Shown: positions 7,588 to 15,357, numbered from the stretch's first letter. The stretch: 16,992 nucleotides of DNA from Anaerolineaceae bacterium UBA4781 (GCA_002403105.1 DHHD01000081.1:1-16992), one strand, 5' to 3'. Notes: a model not told the origin generated them from the sequence alone. Program-made: numbers and translations.

Positions 7588-7845
7588 GAGTGGGCAAAGT
7601 GTTTTTTCTTCATATTTTTCAATTTTGTGATGATGACAATGATAAAAGGACGATCATTCTTTGTGACGTGGACAGGGTAATGAACCCGGATGGCTGTAAT
7701 AATGGCGGTGTTGATTCCTGTCATGGTTCTTCCCATGAATTGGATTACGGTGAAAAGAAATTAATGGATTGTTAATAGGCTATCTATTCGATAGTTTTTA
7801 TAATTTTAAACAAGTGAATGATTAAATTATTCAATAAAGGAAAAA
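7588..7845. other. Intergenic region between divergent genes
   Basis: This 258-base gap lies between the start of the glycosyltransferase and the start of the lipoprotein hydrolase. A -10-like TATAAT (7799-7804) is 42 bases before the hydrolase ATG, without a matching -35. A small 5-bp hairpin CTATC/GATAG (7780-7794) followed by TTTTT overlaps this promoter candidate. A 24-codon ORF at 7690-7764 encodes a hydrophobic stretch ending in a basic tail but has no convincing ribosome site. I see no gene that I can defend. Confidence 0.4.
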
Positions 7846-8796
7846 ATGAAAAGAAATTTTATTACTATTGGATTGATCTTATTGATTCTTACTGGTTGTG
7901 TTCCTACCGTTTCTACCTCTGATTCGACGGTGAGCAACAATGTTTCATCTGCTTTGGAAGAACAAGTTTTGCTTCCCACTAGGATTCCTGAGGTAAATCC
8001 TTATTCCATTGAAGCATTAGCGAACCGTACTTATGGAGAAGGAGAGCTGACGATCGAATATTTATGGGAAAGACAGGAAGATTTCGTGCGATATTATATT
8101 ACCTATACGAGTGATGGATTAACGATCCATGGATTTGTGGATGTGCCTGAAGGCGATGGTCCGTTTCCGGTTGTGATCGCTCTGCATGGCTATATTCCGG
8201 CATCGGAATATGAAACACTGGATTATTCTACCCGTTATGCTGATTCCATTGCACGCCAGGGTTATATTGTCCTGCATCCCAACTTGCGTAATTTTCCTCC
8301 ATCCGATAGCCCCGGCCGTGTGCGCGATTCGCTTACGGGTTATACGGTGGATGTCTTGAATTTGCTGGAGCTGGTGCAACAAAGTGCAGGACAGCCAGGC
8401 ATTTTTGAAAATGCGGATATGGAACGGTTGGGAATTTGGGGGCATAGTTTGGGTGGTGGAATCGCCCTGCGCGTGGCGACTCTGGTGGATGATATTGATG
8501 CGATCGTGTTGTATGCAGCTGTGACACAACGCTATAATGAAACGTCTATTGGTCTACCGGTTTATGATCTGCGAGTGATCGATGCACCCTTCAGCATTCA
8601 TCATGGTTTGGATGATGATACCGTTTCACCAGCCTGGTCTGAAACCATTTGCGATACACTTGAAGATCTTGGAAAAGAACATGATTGCTATTTTTATGAG
8701 GGGCAACCGCATACTCTTTTACGATCAGGGTCTAGCGATGCGTTGTTCATCCAAAGAACAGTGGAATTTTTCGATACATATCTTTATGATTCATAA
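7846..8796 (+). CDS. Lipoprotein alpha/beta hydrolase (dienelactone-hydrolase / S9-peptidase-like)
   Basis: This 316-residue protein has a lipoprotein signal peptide: Lys2-Arg3, a hydrophobic core (5-15) and the lipobox L-T-G-C with Cys18 as the predicted lipid-carrying residue. A low-complexity Ser/Thr tether follows (20-36). The mature part is an alpha/beta hydrolase: V-V-I-A-L-H-G-Y (109-116) gives the oxyanion region, G-H-S-L-G-G (199-204) the nucleophile Ser201, H-G-L-D-D-D-T-V (253-260) the acid, most likely Asp257, and G-Q-P-H-T (286-290) the catalytic His289. All triad members are present. It should act as an esterase or peptidase on the outer face of the membrane; the substrate is unknown. 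AAAGGA (7835-7840) supports the ATG at 7846. It stands alone, with no tight neighbour. Confidence 0.9.
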   Translation: MKRNFITIGLILLILTGCVPTVSTSDSTVSNNVSSALEEQVLLPTRIPEVNPYSIEALANRTYGEGELTIEYLWERQEDFVRYYITYTSDGLTIHGFVDVPEGDGPFPVVIALHGYIPASEYETLDYSTRYADSIARQGYIVLHPNLRNFPPSDSPGRVRDSLTGYTVDVLNLLELVQQSAGQPGIFENADMERLGIWGHSLGGGIALRVATLVDDIDAIVLYAAVTQRYNETSIGLPVYDLRVIDAPFSIHHGLDDDTVSPAWSETICDTLEDLGKEHDCYFYEGQPHTLLRSGSSDALFIQRTVEFFDTYLYDS

Positions 8797-9056
8797 CATC
8801 TTTAAATAAATACAAGATTGTATTTCATAATACCTGTTGAGGACGAAACAGTGTATACAAAATTTTGTTGAAAAGTACGTAAATTTCTGTTGAGGCTTTC
8901 TTGGTCAATGTTAAGGAGAGGAGATTAATAGAACGAGAAACTAATAATAGAATTCTTTTCAGTCCATGCATGGTTGTGAATCTTTCATAAATATGCTAGC
9001 ATAACTAATCCTGATTATTTTTGTTAATTTATTTAAATGAAAGAGAGAATTTATTT
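8797..9056. other. Intergenic region before the DegV gene
   Basis: A 260-base AT-rich gap. It holds a weak AT-rich hairpin AAATACA/TGTATTT (8808-8825) just after the hydrolase gene, which could help end its transcript, a 9-base direct repeat CTGTTGAGG at 8834-8842 and 8887-8895, and an unused-looking purine-rich AAGGAGAGGAG near 8913-8923 with no start codon behind it. A promoter candidate for the DegV gene is TTGTGA (8974-8979), 17 bases, TAGCAT (8997-9002). No gene is supported. Confidence 0.4.
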
Positions 9057-9911
9057 ATGATCGCAATTATTACAGATTCTGATTCCAGCCTTCCGCACGA
9101 ACTGGCAAAAAAATTCAACATTAAGCAGGTTCCTATCACCATTCAATTCGGTGAAGACATTTACAAATCTGATATTGATATCAATGATGAACAAGTTTTT
9201 GAAAGAATAGATAAAGAAGGAAAATTACCAACCACTGCAGCTCCTTCCCCGGGAAGCTTCGCAGCTGCTTTCCACGAAGTCTTTGAAAAAGAAAAAGCAG
9301 ATACAATCATCTGTTTTTGCGTAAGCAGCGAAATCAGCGCAACGTATAGTGCGGCAAAGCTAGCAGCTGAAGAATTCTCCAAGAAAAAGCGCATTGAAGT
9401 TGTAGATACTCGTAGCCTTACCATGGGGCAGGGCTATATGGCGATTGCCGCTGCTGAAGCCGTTCAAGAAGGTGCAAGTGTTGAAAAAGCCCTTGAAAGT
9501 GCATATGCAATTCGCGAAAAGACCCATGTATATGGAGCGCTCGCAACGTTGAAGTATCTATCGATGAGTGGAAGAGTCAGCCATCTTACAGCGGGTATGG
9601 CGGGAATATTGAATATCAAACCCATTCTGGCTGTTCAAAATGGGAAATTGGATCTGATAGAAAAAGTACGCACAAGAAGGAAATCTTGGGCAAGGGTTAT
9701 TGATCTGGTCAAACAGGATGTTGGATCAGGTCGAATCGAACGCCTGAGTTTCTTGCATGTAACAGCAGCCAAAGAAGTACAAGAATTCAAGCAATTGCTG
9801 CAAGCCAGCGTGCAATGCCCGAAAGAAACCCCATTTATCCAACTTACGCCTGGATTATCCGTCCATACCGGCGCTGGATTGGTAGGTGTTGCATTCGTTG
9901 TAGAACCATAG
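9057..9911 (+). CDS. DegV family fatty-acid-binding protein
   Basis: This 284-residue protein belongs to the DegV (FakB-type) family, which binds a fatty acid and in studied bacteria presents it to the kinase FakA for phosphorylation. Residues match in order: I-I-T-D-S (4-8), P-T-T-A-A-P-S-P-G-S-F (58-68), S-S-E-I-S-A-T-Y-S-A (90-99), V-V-D-T-R-S-L-T-M-G-Q-G (115-126), L-K-Y-L-S-M-S-G-R-V-S, then L-N-I-K-P-I-L, and near the end H-T-G-A-G-L-V-G. These are the head-group contacts (Thr, Ser, His) of the family. An in-frame TTG at 9021 would add 12 residues, but the ATG at 9057 fits the family start (M-x-I-x-I-x-T-D-S) and AGAGAG lies 11 bases upstream. No FakA gene is in the window, which is common because FakB genes are often unlinked. 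It sits 59 bases before the MarR gene. Confidence 0.92.
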   Translation: MIAIITDSDSSLPHELAKKFNIKQVPITIQFGEDIYKSDIDINDEQVFERIDKEGKLPTTAAPSPGSFAAAFHEVFEKEKADTIICFCVSSEISATYSAAKLAAEEFSKKKRIEVVDTRSLTMGQGYMAIAAAEAVQEGASVEKALESAYAIREKTHVYGALATLKYLSMSGRVSHLTAGMAGILNIKPILAVQNGKLDLIEKVRTRRKSWARVIDLVKQDVGSGRIERLSFLHVTAAKEVQEFKQLLQASVQCPKETPFIQLTPGLSVHTGAGLVGVAFVVEP

Positions 9912-9929
9912 CCGAATAAATCACCTCAA

Positions 9930-9979
9930 ATTATTCATAATTAGTGAACTAGTTTATAATTCACTGTATTATGAATAAT
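9930..9979. promoter_or_regulatory. Palindromic operator over the marR promoter and start codon
   Basis: The outer arms ATTATTCATAA (9930-9940) and TTATGAATAAT (9969-9979) are a perfect 11-bp inverted repeat. The inner arms AGTGAA (9943-9948) and TTCACT (9960-9965) form a second inverted repeat, a 23-bp imperfect palindrome. A perfect TATAAT (9955-9960) lies inside it. The right outer arm includes the MarR start codon. This layout is what is expected for negative autoregulation by MarR. Confidence 0.75.
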
Positions 9980-10420
9980 CCTTTAGAACTCGAATCCTTG
10001 GGAAGAATATTTCCCCGTATTTGCCGTGCTCATAAAAAGGCTGCAGATAGTATGCTGGAACACAGTGGGTTGCATCATGGGCAGGCTAAACTTTTAATGA
10101 TCCTGTCGCATGAAAATGGAATAAGCCATTCCAAGATCGCTGCAGAACTGCATATTTCACCGGCAGCTGCAACCAAAGTGATTAAACACATGGAACAGAA
10201 TGGATATGTTCTGCGCGAAGCGGATGGTGTGGATGAACGGATTTCACGAGTCTTTTTGCAGCCGAAAGGGTTAACCCTGGTTAATAAGATCCATGAAACT
10301 TTCCAACAATTGGATTTGATCATGTTTGATGGATTTAGCGTGGATGATATTCGGGAATTAAACGCCCTGCTTACTCATGTGCAAGAGAATTTACAGAAAA
10401 AATTATCAGAAATTGAATGA
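9971..10420 (+). CDS. MarR family transcriptional regulator
   Basis: This 149-residue protein has the MarR winged-helix layout: dimer helices at both ends, a helix-turn-helix with I-S-H-S-K-I-A-A-E-L-H-I-S-P-A-A-A-T-K-V-I-K-H-M-E (51-75), and a wing with D-G-V-D-E-R-I-S-R-V-F-L-Q-P-K-G (85-100), matching the D-x-R signature. MarR proteins bind palindromic DNA as dimers and usually release it when a small phenolic or drug-like ligand binds. No ribosome site precedes the ATG at 9971 and a perfect -10 TATAAT ends 10 bases before it, so the mRNA is probably leaderless or nearly so. A large palindrome covers this promoter and the start codon, pointing to autoregulation. The two ABC exporter genes follow 205 bases downstream in the same direction, the usual arrangement for a MarR that controls an efflux pump; whether they respond to it is inferred. 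Confidence 0.92.
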   Translation: MNNPLELESLGRIFPRICRAHKKAADSMLEHSGLHHGQAKLLMILSHENGISHSKIAAELHISPAAATKVIKHMEQNGYVLREADGVDERISRVFLQPKGLTLVNKIHETFQQLDLIMFDGFSVDDIRELNALLTHVQENLQKKLSEIE

Positions 10421-10469
10421 GATTGAACTCCATAAACCTTAATAAACAGGAAAATTGATCTCGCAAGCA

Positions 10470-10498
10470 TTGACAAGAAAGAAATCCACTAGGATAAT
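10470..10498 (+). promoter_or_regulatory. Near-consensus sigma70-type promoter for the ABC exporter genes
   Basis: TTGACA (10470-10475), a 17-base spacer and GATAAT (10493-10498) form an almost perfect promoter. The start site would fall near 10505, giving a leader of about 120 bases before the TTG start. Just downstream, AACTGGTT (10503-10510) and AACAGGTT (10518-10525) are near-identical repeats 15 bases apart. AATAAACAGG also occurs twice (10441-10450, 10514-10523). These could be regulator contacts. The palindrome of the marR promoter is not clearly repeated here. Confidence 0.65.
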
Positions 10499-10625
10499 AG
10501 GCAACTGGTTAATAATAAACAGGTTAAATAAACTTTTAGAATTGAACACAGTTTTCTGTTTTTCTACTAAAGTTCGAAATTTCAAAAAAATGCAATGAAA
10601 ACAGACCGTTTCCGGGAGGCAATAC

Positions 10626-12419
10626 TTGATCAAATCCTTGGCTAAATATATTGGGCAATATAAAAAACAAATGCTTCTTGCGCCGCTGCTGGTGCTTTTG
10701 GATGTGATAGCAGAGTTAAGCATGCCAATTCTGATGTCAAAAATTGTGGATGAAGGCATCCCGGCTGGCGATACTGGTTATATTGTTAAAATTGGAATCT
10801 ATATGATCCTGTTGGCGATGGGTGCTATCTTCTTTGGTGTAGCGAATATGAAAGTCTCTTCAACAGCCGGGCAGGGTTTCGGCGCAAATTTGCGGGATGC
10901 CCTTTTTAAGAAAGTGCAGAGTTTTTCTTTTGCCAATATCGACCATTTCAGCACCGGATCGCTGGTAACACGCTTAACAAATGATGTGAATAATTTACAA
11001 AACACATTAACCATGGGTATTCGCCTTCTACTGCGGGCTCCCATGATGTTGATCGTAGCCATGATTTTGGCATATCGCATCAATGCCCGGCTTTCGCTTG
11101 TTATGGCTGTTGCAATTCCGATCCTGGGGATCGCGATCGCGTTGATCATGACGAATGCTAAAAAACTATTCACTGTTATGCAAACGCGCATGGATGCTCT
11201 CAATAGTACCATTCAAGAGAACCTGATCGGTATTCGAGTGGTGAAGTCTTTTGTGCGGCAAGATTATGAGAAAAAGAAATTTAAGAAATCGAATGATGCT
11301 CTTACCGATGCTGCGATCAGAGCTGCCAGTCTGGCTGTAACGAATATGCCGGTAATGATGCTGGTTGTGAATGCTGCTACGCTGGCGATCATCAAGATCG
11401 GAGGGGGATTGGTGATCAATGGAGTGATGATGACCGGCGAGTTGATCAGTTTTATCAGCTATATTATGCAGATCCTGGTTTCTGTCATGATGCTTTCGAC
11501 GATATTCTTGATGCTTGCCAGAGCAGAAGCGAGCGGGAAACGTATTATTGAAGTCCTCGAAACACAGGTGGATATTACTGATCCGGTTGAGTTGAAAGAT
11601 GGATCAATTCTGTTGCAAAAAAGCACATCTGCGATGGGCATTTCTAGAAATAACTCGCAGGTGCATCCTGGCAAAATAGAATTCAAGCATGTTTCCTTTA
11701 AATATACTGTTGCAGGCACAGGAGAAAATGTCTTATCCGATATTAATTTCATTGTAAATCCCGGTGAGATCGTTGGCATTGTGGGGGGAACAGCTACAGG
11801 AAAAACCTCTTTGGTGAATCTTATTCCACGACTTTACGACGTAACCGAAGGAGCTGTTTTGATAGATGATGTGGATGTGCGTAACTACAAACTGGATGAC
11901 TTACGGAAGGGCATCGGCATGGTCTTGCAGCAAAACACACTTTTTAGTGGAACCATCCGTGAAAATTTGTTGTGGGGGAATGAAAACGCAACGCAGGAGG
12001 AATTGGAAAAAGTATGCAAGGATGCCCAGGCACATAGTTTCATCACGTCGTTTTCCCAGGGATATGATACGTTCTTAGGGCAGGGGGGTGTTAACATCTC
12101 GGGCGGACAGAAACAGCGCTTGTATATTGCCAGGGCTATGTTAAAAAGACCCAAAATCCTCATTCTGGACGACAGCACCAGTGCGGTCGATTCTGCGACA
12201 GAAGAAAAGATCAGAAAATCTTTCTATTCTAATTTCAAGGATACAACCGTTCTGATCATCGCACAGCGAATCAGTTCGGTCAGCAGAGCCGATAAAATCC
12301 TGGTTCTGGATGACGGCAAAGTAATGGGATTGGACTCGCATACTGAGTTAATGAAAAGCAACAGAATATATCAAGAAATTAATACCTCGCAGCAAGAAGG
12401 AGTACTTGCCAATGGTTGA
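10626..12419 (+). CDS. ABC exporter half-transporter with degenerate ATPase site (TM287-like)
   Basis: This 597-residue protein has a six-helix type IV exporter membrane domain (about 15-310) and an ATP-binding domain (about 350-590). Walker A is G-G-T-A-T-G-K-T (387-394), the Q-loop G-M-V-L-Q-Q (431-436), the signature I-S-G-G-Q (491-495). Two catalytic residues differ: Walker B ends L-D-D (514-516) with Asp516 instead of Glu, and the switch position reads A-Q-R with Gln547 instead of His. This combination is known for the degenerate half of heterodimeric exporters such as Thermotoga TM287/288. The partner is encoded next, overlapping by 8 bases. The start is TTG at 10626, chosen because GGGAGG (10614-10619) lies 6 bases upstream and no in-frame ATG is suitable. 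Probable role: export of drugs or lipids, with substrate unknown, under possible MarR control. Confidence 0.93.
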   Translation: MIKSLAKYIGQYKKQMLLAPLLVLLDVIAELSMPILMSKIVDEGIPAGDTGYIVKIGIYMILLAMGAIFFGVANMKVSSTAGQGFGANLRDALFKKVQSFSFANIDHFSTGSLVTRLTNDVNNLQNTLTMGIRLLLRAPMMLIVAMILAYRINARLSLVMAVAIPILGIAIALIMTNAKKLFTVMQTRMDALNSTIQENLIGIRVVKSFVRQDYEKKKFKKSNDALTDAAIRAASLAVTNMPVMMLVVNAATLAIIKIGGGLVINGVMMTGELISFISYIMQILVSVMMLSTIFLMLARAEASGKRIIEVLETQVDITDPVELKDGSILLQKSTSAMGISRNNSQVHPGKIEFKHVSFKYTVAGTGENVLSDINFIVNPGEIVGIVGGTATGKTSLVNLIPRLYDVTEGAVLIDDVDVRNYKLDDLRKGIGMVLQQNTLFSGTIRENLLWGNENATQEELEKVCKDAQAHSFITSFSQGYDTFLGQGGVNISGGQKQRLYIARAMLKRPKILILDDSTSAVDSATEEKIRKSFYSNFKDTTVLIIAQRISSVSRADKILVLDDGKVMGLDSHTELMKSNRIYQEINTSQQEGVLANG

Positions 12420-14352
12420 GCATCGAAAACCAGAAGTGCAAAACAAATATTCCCAGGCACGTGCAGGGCGAGCTCACGGTGGGCCGGTAGGTCCCGCTAG
12501 CAGTTTTGAAAAACCAAAAAATACCGGGAAAGCGTTTGCACGAATATTGGAATATTTGAGTAAAAGTAAAGGATCATTGATCCTGGTCGTTATTCTCTTG
12601 TTATTGAATACAGCAGCGTCTTTAGCTGGCAGTTATTTTCTAAAGCCAATGATCAACACCTATATTCTACCCGGGGATCTGGCAGGTTTGGGGATGGCAT
12701 TGGTAGGGCTGGCAGGGATTTACTTGATCGGTATTGTTTCCGCCTTCCTGCAGGCTCGGTTAATGGTGCGCATTGCTCAGAAAACTACCAACACTTTACG
12801 CCGTGACTTGTTTGAAAAATTGCAGACTTTACCCTTACGTTTTTTTGATGCCAATACACACGGTGAATTAATGAGTCGTTTTACCAACGATGTGGATAAT
12901 GTTCATATGGCGCTCGAACAAAGTGTTCCGCAATTCCTATCTAATATTTTGATCTTTTTTGGTTCTATTGTTATGATGGCTGTGTTGAGCCCCACCTTAT
13001 TCGTCGTAACGGGAGTTGTTTTGGTTTTAATGTTTTTTATTGCCAAGAAGATCACATCCGCGAGCACTAAATACTATCGAGATCAGCAGAGAACGCTGGG
13101 TATGGCAAATGGATACATCGAAGAGATGGTAGGGGGATTGAAAGTCGTAAAAGTATTCACCTTTGAGAGCAGAGCCAATGAAGCTTTTGCACAATACAAT
13201 GAAGAGTATCGTGAAGCTTCTACCAAAGCGAATTTCTTCGCCGGGGCAGTGATGCCGATACTCAATAATATGAATAATATTTCGTATGCAGTGACAGCCA
13301 TGGTGGGTGGTTTGCTTACGGTTGCAGGAAGATTTGACCTTGGTTCTCTGGCAGCTTTTCTGCAATATTCGCGTCAGGTCGGGCATCCGGTGATCCAGAT
13401 TACGAACCAGCTCAATAACGTCCTGGCTGCTTTAGCTGGTGCAGAACGTATCTTTGAAGTGATGGACCAGGAAGCAGAGGATGATAATGGAACGGTTACT
13501 CTGGTGGGTATTCAAAAGAAAGAAGACGGCTCCATGGAAATACTGGGTAAAAAACAGCGCCCCAGCCATTGGGCATGGAAATATCCACAAGCAGATGGAA
13601 GTGTGAAGTACATAGAATTAAAAGGCGATGTTCGTTTCCATGATGTAACCTTTGGATATGAACCAGATCAGGTGGTCTTGAAGAATATATCTCTGTTTGC
13701 CAAACCCGGGCAGAAGATCGCCTTTGTGGGATCGACCGGAGCCGGTAAAACAACCATTACCAATCTGATCAACCGTTTTTATAACACTCACAACGGGCAG
13801 ATCACCTTTGATGGCATCGATATCAAATTGATCAAAAAGGCGGATGTGAGACGTTCTTTGGGTATGGTGTTGCAGGATACGCATTTATTCGCCGGGACGG
13901 TGCTGGAGAATATCCGCTACGGACGACTGGATGCAACCGATGAGGAATGTATGGGGGCAGCAAAACAAGTAAGTGCTCACTCCTTTATCAAGCGCTTGCC
14001 GCAAGGGTATCAGACAGAATTAAGCGGGGATGGCGCCAATCTTTCGCAGGGGCAGCGCCAGTTGCTGGCCATTGCCCGCGCAGCGGTAGCTGATCCGCCC
14101 GTTATGGTATTGGATGAAGCTACCAGCTCGATCGACACACGTACCGAACGATTGATCGAGAAGGGTATGGATAAACTGATGGAAGGGCGCACCGTGTTTG
14201 TGATCGCCCACCGCCTCTCCACAGTGCGCAATTCCAATGCGATTCTGGTCATTGAAAATGGCGAGATCATCGAGCGCGGTGACCATGATGATCTGCTGAA
14301 GCAAAAGGGCAGGTACTACCAGCTCTATACGGGTCAATACCAGCTTACTTAA
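12412..14352 (+). CDS. ABC exporter half-transporter with canonical ATPase site (TM288-like)
   Basis: This 646-residue protein is the partner of the preceding half-transporter. It has a longer polar, glycine-rich N-terminus (1-38), a six-helix membrane domain (about 50-345) and an ATP-binding domain (about 405-640). Walker A G-S-T-G-A-G-K-T (440-447), Q-loop G-M-V-L-Q-D, signature L-S-Q-G-Q (544-548), Walker B with Glu569 and switch His600 are as expected for the catalytically competent half; the Gln in the signature is typical of the degenerate site partner. An extra segment of about 45 residues (357-404), with W-A-W-K-Y-P-Q-A-D-G, links the two domains. I take the ATG at 12412, with AAGGAG (12397-12402) 9 bases upstream, over the in-frame TTG at 12406, which would be only 3 bases from the ribosome site. 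The 8-base overlap with the upstream gene suggests coupled, equal synthesis of the two halves. A strong terminator follows. Confidence 0.94.
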   Translation: MVEHRKPEVQNKYSQARAGRAHGGPVGPASSFEKPKNTGKAFARILEYLSKSKGSLILVVILLLLNTAASLAGSYFLKPMINTYILPGDLAGLGMALVGLAGIYLIGIVSAFLQARLMVRIAQKTTNTLRRDLFEKLQTLPLRFFDANTHGELMSRFTNDVDNVHMALEQSVPQFLSNILIFFGSIVMMAVLSPTLFVVTGVVLVLMFFIAKKITSASTKYYRDQQRTLGMANGYIEEMVGGLKVVKVFTFESRANEAFAQYNEEYREASTKANFFAGAVMPILNNMNNISYAVTAMVGGLLTVAGRFDLGSLAAFLQYSRQVGHPVIQITNQLNNVLAALAGAERIFEVMDQEAEDDNGTVTLVGIQKKEDGSMEILGKKQRPSHWAWKYPQADGSVKYIELKGDVRFHDVTFGYEPDQVVLKNISLFAKPGQKIAFVGSTGAGKTTITNLINRFYNTHNGQITFDGIDIKLIKKADVRRSLGMVLQDTHLFAGTVLENIRYGRLDATDEECMGAAKQVSAHSFIKRLPQGYQTELSGDGANLSQGQRQLLAIARAAVADPPVMVLDEATSSIDTRTERLIEKGMDKLMEGRTVFVIAHRLSTVRNSNAILVIENGEIIERGDHDDLLKQKGRYYQLYTGQYQLT

Positions 14353-14362
14353 ATTTTCTCTC

Positions 14363-14398
14363 ATCAAGGAACAGAGATTTCTGTTCCTTGATTTATTT
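14363..14398 (+). terminator. Rho-independent terminator of the ABC exporter operon
   Basis: ATCAAGGAACAGA (14363-14375) and TCTGTTCCTTGAT (14380-14392) form a perfect 13-bp stem with the 4-base loop GATT, followed by TTATTT. It begins 11 bases after the exporter stop codon. The stop codon of the convergent minus-strand gene starts at 14393, directly against the stem, so the T-tract overlaps the end of that gene. Confidence 0.88.
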
Positions 14399-15016
14399 AC
14401 ATATCAATTTAATTATCGATACGATTATCGCTATTGTATATGTCGCATCCATAACGAAACTATGGGAAAGAAAGAACAATGTGAATGAAGAATTTACAGT
14501 TTTATTTTCCTGTTTAACTGTTTTGAGTCTTATTTTCATTTCAATATTACCCTGTGTTTGGATTATGGTATATAACGGACATGGAGAACAGGGTATACCA
14601 AAAATTCTGGTTTTTTCTGCTTCTTTATTTTCATTGTCAAGTATATGGAAGAAGTGATTTGCTGATAATTTTTCTCTTGTTTTGAGTTTTTGTTCCTCGC
14701 CAGTTTTTTTTTCAGGGAAGAAGTATTCTTCTATTTCTTTTGCTCTTTTACTTAGCTGCGCTGAAAGACTTCGATTGCGTAATTCGAGCATCCACACAAG
14801 AATCGTTAATATTAGAATTACCCAATATCGAGTATTAATTGATACGGTTCCGTTCGAGACTTCGGAAAAAAGGAGTCCAATTACAGTAATAAAAAAACCG
14901 AAAGACACAAAACGGAAGTTAATAACTTGATTAAAATAAGAGGATATGGAAGAATATTCCGTATTAAGAAAATCTGTATCTACATTATTATCATCTTTCG
15001 TCATTTTGCACCCCAT
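14393..15016 (-). CDS. Unknown AT-rich integral membrane protein
   Basis: This 207-residue protein is not one I recognise. It has an acidic N-terminus, two adjacent membrane spans (about 37-52 and 64-79), a charged segment with R-N-R-S-L-S-A-Q-L-S-K-R-A-K-E-I-E-E (80-97) that looks helical and cytoplasmic, a polar middle, a short C-S-P-C motif (143-146), and a third hydrophobic stretch at the end (about 183-206). The layout, two spans followed by a long cytoplasmic helix, is seen in several small sensor or effector membrane proteins, but I do not assign a family. Its DNA is clearly more AT-rich than the exporter genes (one sampled 60-base line is 30% GC against 57% for a line in the exporter), which hints at separate origin. 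A TATAAT on the minus strand (15039-15034) precedes it. Met5 (15004) is an alternative start. The ORF is long and open, so a real gene is likely. Confidence 0.65.
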   Translation of the reverse strand: MGCKMTKDDNNVDTDFLNTEYSSISSYFNQVINFRFVSFGFFITVIGLLFSEVSNGTVSINTRYWVILILTILVWMLELRNRSLSAQLSKRAKEIEEYFFPEKKTGEEQKLKTREKLSANHFFHILDNENKEAEKTRIFGIPCSPCPLYTIIQTQGNIEMKIRLKTVKQENKTVNSSFTLFFLSHSFVMDATYTIAIIVSIIKLICK

Positions 15017-15033
15017 TCTTCAGTTATATAAAG

Positions 15034-15039
15034 ATTATA
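15034..15039 (-). promoter_or_regulatory. Probable -10 box of the unknown membrane protein gene
   Basis: The minus strand reads TATAAT at 15039-15034, 18 bases before the first ATG. The expected -35 region (near 15057-15062, ATCCAA on the minus strand) is a poor match. A transcript starting near 15027 would have a very short leader. Confidence 0.4.
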
Positions 15040-15123
15040 GCCATAATAATGTGATATTGGATTTAAATCAGCTGATAGTAAATGGGAAAAGAATTTGTTT
15101 TCGATGATGCTTATGGTGAGAAT

Positions 15124-15357
15124 TTACTCTTCCTTCTCAACCACGATCGTACCGTGTGAAAGCAGTGCCGCGAGGGCACCGACCGCTGCCAGTTGAGGTG
15201 CAATGACGGTGCCGACCACTCCCACGGTGAGTGGTACATTGATCAGCGTTTTTCCATCATCGTTTTTGATGATGATGCTGCGGATATTACCCTCGCGGAT
15301 CAGTTCTTTAACCTTTGTCAGGATCTCTTCGCCATTCACTCGAAATTCTTCAGTCAT
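15124..15357 (-). CDS. DUF4342 domain protein
   Basis: This 77-residue protein matches the small family DUF4342: an N-terminal helix (G-E-E-I-L-T-K-V-K-E-L-I-R-E-G-N, 9-24), a strand pair I-R-S-I-I-I-K-N-D-D-G-K-T-L-I (25-39), the conserved N-V-P-L-T-V-G-V-V-G (40-49) and a hydrophobic stretch P-Q-L-A-A-V-G-A-L-A-A-L-L (54-66) ending in the strand T-I-V-V-E. The function of the family is not known to me; the hydrophobic part may be a membrane-associated helix. An upstream in-frame ATG at 15384 would add 9 residues, but the ATG at 15357 is preferred because GGAG lies 8 to 11 bases before it and the family starts near here. A TATAAA on the minus strand (15392-15387) may be its -10 box. Confidence 0.8.
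   Translation of the reverse strand: MTEEFRVNGEEILTKVKELIREGNIRSIIIKNDDGKTLINVPLTVGVVGTVIAPQLAAVGALAALLSHGTIVVEKEE

Noticed and set aside
7590..7775. 61-codon plus-strand ORF between the glycosyltransferase and the lipoprotein gene
   Set aside because: The product has no recognisable pattern and no ribosome site; it is in an intergenic stretch where chance ORFs are expected.
8119..8529. 136-codon minus-strand ORF inside the lipoprotein hydrolase gene
   Set aside because: It lies antisense to a gene with a complete catalytic triad and signal peptide, and its product has a shadow-type composition.
8834..8895. Direct repeat CTGTTGAGG, two copies 53 bases apart
   Set aside because: Only two copies of nine bases, with no link to a promoter or other structure; could be chance.
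10439..10759. 106-codon minus-strand ORF between marR and the exporter
   Set aside because: It overlaps the exporter start and the strong promoter, has no ribosome site, and looks like a chance frame in AT-rich DNA.
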